From: Cyathus striatus
Lineage: Eukaryota > Basidiomycota > Agaricomycetes > Agaricales > Nidulariaceae
DNA: 64,000 bases
Assembly: GCA_025738555.1 (NCBI GenBank)
Contig: JAOVFP010000020.1
Span: 1,178,001-1,242,000, forward strand
Reading direction: 5' to 3'
Under the pieces are notes generated by a model. That model did no database searches. It saw nothing but the letters and a program-made list of their open reading frames with translations, and had not been told where the DNA came from. The position numbers were made by a program, and so were the translations under genes. Shown here piece by piece: positions 57,596 to 64,000 of the stretch. Numbering within the stretch: position 1 is the first letter of the stretch; every line of letters begins with the position of its first letter.

Positions 57596-60500
57596 TTAGT
57601 CGTCCTCCGAAAGCATACCCAGTGTGGCAAGCATCGCATCGCGCTATTAAATCTTGGGATCAGTCAGCGAATTTAAAGGAAAGAGTGGTCAAACTTACGT
57701 CGGCCATCATCGCGCTATGTGCTTCTGCGAATGTTGAGCTACCAGGCATAGATAATCGCCGTGAAATACCTGGAGCGTCATGCGAAGTAGAGCCGCCGAA
57801 TGGAGAGCTAGCCATTGCGGCTGAAATCGGAGGGCTTGATAAACCAAGAACAGACCTCGAACGCCTCAATCTTGTATCTGGGACAGACAACCCCAGCATG
57901 CGATATAACTCTTCTTGAACTTCAGCTAGTGCCTTCATTTCCGACGTAGGTGTTACCATGTCGGTCGATAGGCCCTGAATATATACAACATAAGAATGGT
58001 GACCATAACATAAGAAATTAATTTGCTTACGGCAGGGCTACGAGATGGTAAATCTGTTCTGATATCCACCGGTCGTCTTCGAGGAATAGGAGGTACAGGG
58101 GGTGCATCGTCAAAATACAATGACGTCTTCGCACTTAAAGGCCAATTCACACCGCTCAGACGTTGTGCGTTGCTACTGACAGACGACCGCTGGCTAACGT
58201 GTCTGCTAATACTCCGTAAGCCAGCTTTGGACACTCGAATGCTAGACTTTCGGCTCGCACTAATACGACTGGAACGTTTTGCTTGCTCAGATGACGAGCC
58301 TTCAAGCCGATCATTGAGATAGCGATCGAAGTCGCTAGCAACCTCTTCCGCTTGTTTCCAGGCTTCGTTCCGCTCCGCAACGAGTGAGTCCATTTGCTTT
58401 CGTTGAACTTCATTCTCAGCCACTTGCTTCAGAAAACTGGCATTAAGCTTTCGTAAGGCCATGGCCAATGCACTCGCTGAATGTACCTGCTTCAGTTTTT
58501 CCAACTGAGCGATTTGTTCACTGATGCTGTGAAGATCTTCTGCAAGCATGTCAAGTGTCGTGGCAATGTCCTTCATTTCATCTACTATCCCAAGGGATGA
58601 AGACCTGTCGGTTCCTTCCGCCGTTCCACCAAGTTGAGTAGCCAATGTTTCTAACAAATGGTTTCGTCTACGGGTGAGTACTTTATACCTCGACTTCACA
58701 TCCGTTCGCTGTACCTCTAACCTTTCTAACTCTCGAGGAAGTTCATTGTCAATTATCTCTAGTCGGAGTAATCGGATAGAAGAGGCCTCAGCAGACTGCC
58801 TAATAGCGCGTGATACGATGTTTTGTAACTGAGAAGATGTGAATGTCCACTTCGCTGCCTCCATCGTATACCCCCTCCACTTCGCAGAAGGTGGTTGAAA
58901 TTTGGGTGAAAAGGCAGCAGGCTGACGTCTTGAAGGAGCCCGAGTAACGGGGTTGCTAATGACTGAAGAAACTGACGCATTACGCTCCCTTCCACTTATA
59001 CCAGGAGAAGAATGACTTGGTTGCCGAGGACCAGCCGGTCTGGCTTGGGGAGGGCGTGTACGAGGTCTACGATTACCTGAGGGTCCTTCTCTCCCGAGAG
59101 AAGTTTGGTCACTTCGACTAGTAGTAGGAGTAATCGGAGGGGCCACTGGCCGAGTTGAATTACCATGGTCAATGGTATTTGAATTGAGACTCAAGTTTGA
59201 ATGTACAACGTTGACGACTGAATAGTAAGGCGGGGGAGAGCCCAAGACGCCAAATTCTTCCGAAGTTGATGAGGGTGTTGGATGGAGTTGAGAATGAGAC
59301 GAAAGCGATACCTCCATTGTCGGGGGTGGAGGAACGAAGACCGCTACCTGTGCTGAATGTGGAGCCGCCACATCCCTGTTAAAAGCAGGTGACGAAGGAG
59401 TTGGATTAGCTGCCCCTAAATGTTCATTTACATTAGAAGGTCCTCCTAATTGCAATCCTGGTGGTCGATATCGTGGCCCACGAGCTCTCTGTTCAGGATT
59501 TGACGATGAAGATACCAAGGGAAGAGGTTTTATAAGAGAGGAGGCCCGGGAAATGCTGGAAGCAACAGAGCTAGAATCAGATACCTGATGAATGCTAATC
59601 GGTCTATTTCTAACATTGAGAGGTTCGGCCGGACTATAGAGGGGAGCGGGATCCGTTGACAAGGCACTGTGGCTGTGATCCTCAACGTAATGTGTAAATA
59701 TTTCAGGAGCCTTCACGGGAGCAGGAGAAAAGCCGCTTGGAGAGGGTACAGAAGGAATTACATCAATATGAGGTTCAGGAGTAGAGACGCTCTCAGGCGG
59801 TGCAGGCCCAGCGCGTTGAGCTACCGCGGGAACACTAGCACTAGACGAACTTGTTTGCTGGATTCGGCCACCAGTACTCATCTGTCTAGAATGAGTTCGC
59901 GCGCCGTGAACAGATGTAGCTGCACGAGTAAGAAGTATTTGTTGATCCAGGCTCGGTCGGATATTTCCGCTTGGTAAAGCAGCAGATAATGGAGTGGAAG
60001 GCATAGGTGGTGCAATTACTAGCAGAGATGGTCCACGGGATACGGTGGAAGGAACTGAATTTGGAGAAAGCATAGGACTAAAAGCACTAGGAGTTTCGGG
60101 AAATGTTTGATCGACAACATCATCTGCATTACCAGTTGAGGGAGCTGTGCTAGAAGATGCATCGGTCAAAGGCGACACAGTTATGTTGTAAGCATTGAAA
60201 TCTTTGGAGTCTCGCACAACTTTGATAGGGCTGGGGGCGCTCCCAGAACGCTGACGATTAAAGACTTTACTTGGAGGGGGTATAAGCCGGTCTGACACTC
60301 CTGAAGCGGGCGAAAGCATTGAAGGGTTACGTAGAGAGGTGGCGAGAACACTGCTTCTTGGAGGCTGAATGCGAGTCAGGATACGACGGAAGCATCAAGC
60401 AATAAGACGTACTTGAATGGAAGATGGTCGATCCCCAATCGGAAGGCGACCACTTTTTATTTGAGGTCTAGGATCAGAGTTCTTTTGAACTATGGTCATC

Positions 60501-62486
60501 CCTATGGCTGCGTAAGTTTCTGAACGCTGATCTAGACTATGAACATACCACCGAAACTAGCGGATATAGGACTGCGAGATCTAGCACCAAGGGGACTACG
60601 AAGGGATTGTCGTCTGTTGTAAGGAGCGGGAGGTGAAAGCTGCGAGCTCGACTCTTCAGATATAGGGGAAAACGCAGGTTTGAATCCACGGTCAACTGGA
60701 GCTTCAGAAGCATTTGCAAATGAATAATAGTCCAGGACATCCCGTATGTCCTTGGGTGAAGGGGCTTTGTCAGAAGCGGGCGATTGTTCTGAAGATGCGT
60801 AAACAGCCTCTGGACTGGTGGGGTAACTTGAATTAGAATCAGGAGATGTCGGAAATTCGGGAATAAATTGGTTAGTCGTAGAGACAATTGAAGATGCAAG
60901 GATGGGTGAATCAGGGATAGCTTGCAACGATGGAGGTACAACAGGCAACGGCTCTGTTTCGTTAAGGTTTCGATCCTGTACTATTTCAACGGCAACGGGT
61001 TCTTGTGATGCAACCAGTGGTTCTAGCACTGTGCTCCGTGAAATTTTCAGCGTGAAGTGCGAATCCGGGGGCAATATCGGAGAGTCATCGTTCTGGTGGT
61101 GACGAGAAACAGAAGGTAGTGGTCGTGGAGAAGTGGTGGGGCTATGTCTAGCATGCTCTGCAGAGCCTTGTGCTCCTTGTTGTGAGATTTCGGGTGTTTG
61201 TGGAGCCGATGTGACTTCAGAAATCTTTGATATTCGTCGTCTGAGTGGCAACGGATCCTCGTCGGTGGGACTTCTTGCAATGCTATTAGATCTCGACCGA
61301 ATGGGAGTAGAAGGCACTATATTTGATAGGGACTCCGGTCTAACGAGAAGACTTCCGGTGCTAGACCGTCTCTTCCGTTTTTCACGCGCATCAACACCAG
61401 AATGTCGAGGGGTTTGAGGTGGCACATAGAGCAATTCTGCACCAGCTGGTATGGGGGGGATATCACCGGATCCAGGTGTTAAGCTCTCCGCACCACCACT
61501 ATGTTTTCTTTCCCGTTCTGTGGGGGATAATGGGTGTTCTCCTCGCGGCAATGTTGCCGAATCGGAACGCACAAGGCCAGAAAACCCGCTTCGATAACGT
61601 GACGACCGTCCATCACTTGATAGTACGAAAGTATTTCCAAGAAGTGCTCGAGCAAAGGTAGTACCGGAAATTGCGGATGATGGAGGTGAGGATAGTTGCG
61701 ACTGTGGACGGGAAGCAAAATCTTCAGAACGTCGCGCGTAATACAGAGGGCTGTAGGAAAGGCCGTTTGGTATCCTGATCGAATTTGGAGGCTGTTTCTT
61801 GTCCCAGATATCCTATGCCCACAATGGTTACAGGCCCTACATTTGCCAATATATATTTGCACTCACTTCGGATAGTAGTGACCTATCTAATATTGAATCG
61901 CTAATGAAGTCGGAGGGCTGTATAAACTCAAGATAAAGACCTCTAAAGAATAGAAATACACGCAACGTACACCTATTGCCTGAAGGCCACGAATGACATC
62001 CTCCGATGAGGTTCCGGGGTAATCATCACCATCATTTGTATCCTCGCCCACACTACCACTCCGTGAAGCTGCATTCAAACGGTATGAACGTAGTGCCTGT
62101 GGGTCTCTACTGGGTCCTGGATCTCCGGGAAAGGAAACAGTAAATGGTTCCGACTCTGGCTGGGGAAAATTTGTGCTAAACCAATCCGTGAGAGGTTCTG
62201 GGGTGATGTCAATGTCCAACTTCACTTGTGGTGACTCTGAGGGTATGGCAGAAATGGTAGAAGAACTCGCAGCGACCTCCGTAGGATCCTCTGGCTCGGC
62301 ATGCTCCTGTGAATGATTGTAGTTTATGTCAATAACGTCGGGAGCCGCGTAAGGGTGTAATGAAGATGCTGAATGGGAATGTAGTCCACGACCTGCGAAC
62401 GGTGACTTCACGGCGCTCTTTCCTTTCCACCTGGACCTATAGGGTTTAGGAAGAAATGATAAGACGGGCATATCGAAACTAGGCAT
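57596..62486 (-). CDS. Large serine-rich protein with coiled-coil C-terminal part
   Basis: I know of no function. From MPSFDMPVLSFLPKPYRSRW (start 62486) the chain is mostly disordered, rich in Ser, Pro and Thr with many SP sites (LVRPESLSNIVPSTPIRSRS, SPTTSPRPLPSVSRH, SPKFQPPSAKWRGYTMEAAK). The ordered part is near the end: WTFTSSQLQNIVSRAIRQSA is followed by a long coiled coil (LRLEIIDNELPRELERLEV, DMLAEDLHSISEQIAQLEKL, NEVQRKQMDSLVAERNEAW). Then come a Pro-rich VPPIPRRRP and the end helix EMKALAEVQEELYRMLGLS. The last exon gives RDAMLATLGMLSEDD, stop at 57596. Total length is about 1,400-1,500 residues from at least five exons. The coiled coil and SP-rich tail suggest a phosphoregulated scaffold, which is inference. 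It is convergent with SCC3, 253 bp apart. Confidence 0.72.
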
Positions 62487-64000
62487 GAGAATAGATTAAA
62501 GAGCGAATAGCAAGAACAATAATAACAGAGCGAAAGCGAGAGGAAAAACGAAGACACGGTCAAGACAAGAAATGGGCAGAGGTTTGGAGTCTGACATGGA
62601 TAGCAACGATGTCTACACAAGCATCATTCGTAGATGTTTGTTGCTGTTGCCGACGCCTATTGCACCGGTTTATCGGATGATTAAGGCTAAGATTAGATGG
62701 ATGGCTGGGAGCTGAGAAACGCGCAGGCACCAGCCGACCGGTCACGAACGGAGCACCTTTGATGGACAGATGCTGACTTCGGCCACTCAATCTGCTCATC
62801 CAGTGTTGCTTCCACCAACACTCAAGTACCGGTTTGCTGAATAATAGCAATGCTTTGTTCAGCCCTGTATTTAAGCAACTAACACACACCTATACACTGC
62901 AGCAACATACGCAGCCACTGGTAGAATCCACAAATGCCAGAGCCACCAACCTTAACCGAAAATTGAAACAATCAAGGCGTGACGATCCTGGATGTCGTAG
63001 ACGTGTATCAGCGACTTGAATCGCTTGTGAGCCCCACTGTAGCCACAGAGCTGTTTATATCAACAGCGAGAGAAAAGCATCGAATTCAATAGAGAGTGAT
63101 TACTGGGACAAATGACGCGATAACAGCTAAAACAGTTAAGCGCAGTTCCAGGTTGGAATGCTGAAAAGGTCCTTGAAACCGGATTTGAATTTGAAATTTT
63201 GCATCAAACGTTTGCAAAGGCGCTTGTTCAAATGTTTGAAGAGTTGAAGCGTCGAGCTCGAAACACCGCCACTAGTCACATGTTTTCACTTTTTTCTTGA
63301 AAAGTCATGTCACTGAATTTTCAACCTGCTCTTTACGGGCTTCATGGATCCATGACTCCAGAGTCCATACGGCATCCCCTCGCTACTTACATGTCAGTTA
63401 ATAACTCTCTGGATTAACAAACCGTGCATCTCGATATATGAAGATGGATTACGAGAACTGCTCCAGCTCCAAACATCCCGCATTGCATGATGAACAGCTC
63501 TCGCTAGTCTAGATGGGTGATGGATGAGTCGATGACTTTCTACGCGGTGAATTGACTGGCAATGGGCATTGAGCACTTAGTATCGGTGGTGATCAAAATT
63601 TCTCTGCCGACTGACTATGACATATATACTTTAAGCCTGGGCATACTCTGGAACAGATAACTGCTTTCGAGGCCTGTACTACCGACGTTCGCAAATTGTG
63701 GTCATCATATCATATACCTATGTGTCCCATCCAATTCACATTCCACGAATAAGAGGGGCTAGATGGAGTCTTCACACAACCTTCACATCCGTATGGCCGC
63801 ATGACTTATGACCACGAAGGCGCGCTCGAGGTAAGTCACGAAAGTATGGTTGCATACTTATGCCTTAGTGTCAACGACAAAGGAATTTGTGATGATACAG
63901 GACTTGTTGGACGCGCAGAACTTAGGGGAATATGGATATGGGAACGATGCAAGGTACATCGTACATAGGTGAATAAATGCCATCCATTTTTAACATATGT
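62487..64000. other. Right-end region without a recognised gene
   Basis: Upstream of the serine-rich gene start, about 0.1 kb is AG-rich on the plus strand (CT-rich on the gene's own strand), a common fungal promoter feature. Further right only short unrecognised frames occur (62834-63019 plus, 63394-63576 minus). A gene could begin beyond the window edge. Confidence 0.4.

Overview
The window is nuclear DNA of a basidiomycete, almost certainly a mushroom-forming agaricomycete. Genes are dense and cut by many 49-70 nt introns. The content is fungal and largely basidiomycete in flavour: an STE3-type pheromone receptor, two DUF6534 membrane proteins, two large CorA-like proteins with a GMN motif, and long serine-rich proteins. 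I cannot name the species. No tRNA, rRNA, CRISPR array or intact transposon was recognised.

Layout. 1-7.6 kb: the 5' end of ribosome-biogenesis gene RPF2 (-) is divergent from the complex III hinge protein QCR6 (+); then COG3 (-) and a DXD glycosyltransferase (-). 9.7-17.8 kb: a lysine-rich unknown protein, a serine-rich protein with two C-terminal membrane spans, and a secreted GH127-type beta-L-arabinofuranosidase split by about 20 introns (all +). 18-30 kb is an accessory stretch: STE3 receptor (-), a RING-finger protein with a frameshift (+), two tandem CorA-like paralogs (-; the second carries three indels), and an ArsB/citrate-type transporter broken by three frameshifts (+). 30.2-32.4 kb: a PAT-complex Asterix homolog and a multi-span membrane protein (+). 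32.5-41.2 kb: two inverted DUF6534 paralogs flank an F-box/WD40 gene. 41.4-46 kb: proline dehydrogenase and threonine synthase (both -). 47.5-49.1 kb: an unrecognised helical protein (-). 52.5-57.3 kb: cohesin subunit SCC3/STAG (+), convergent with a roughly 1,400-1,500-residue serine-rich coiled-coil protein (-) ending the window.

The housekeeping genes cover separate functions: ribosome assembly, respiration, Golgi tethering, ER membrane-protein insertion, proline catabolism, threonine synthesis and chromosome cohesion. I see no operon-like pathway cluster. The strongest unusual signals concern splicing. QCR6 needs two adjacent microexons of 2 and 4 nt to restore the conserved Leu-Phe-His. 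SCC3 appears to use a GA-AG intron. Three GC-AG introns are forced by reading frame, in Asterix, GH127 and the transporter.

A second theme is a set of small indels, mostly single-base losses, breaking otherwise conserved reading frames between 21 and 42 kb, including one in proline dehydrogenase. They could be real decay of accessory genes or uncorrected consensus deletions. The sequence alone cannot decide, but the hit in a metabolic gene makes assembly error a serious option.
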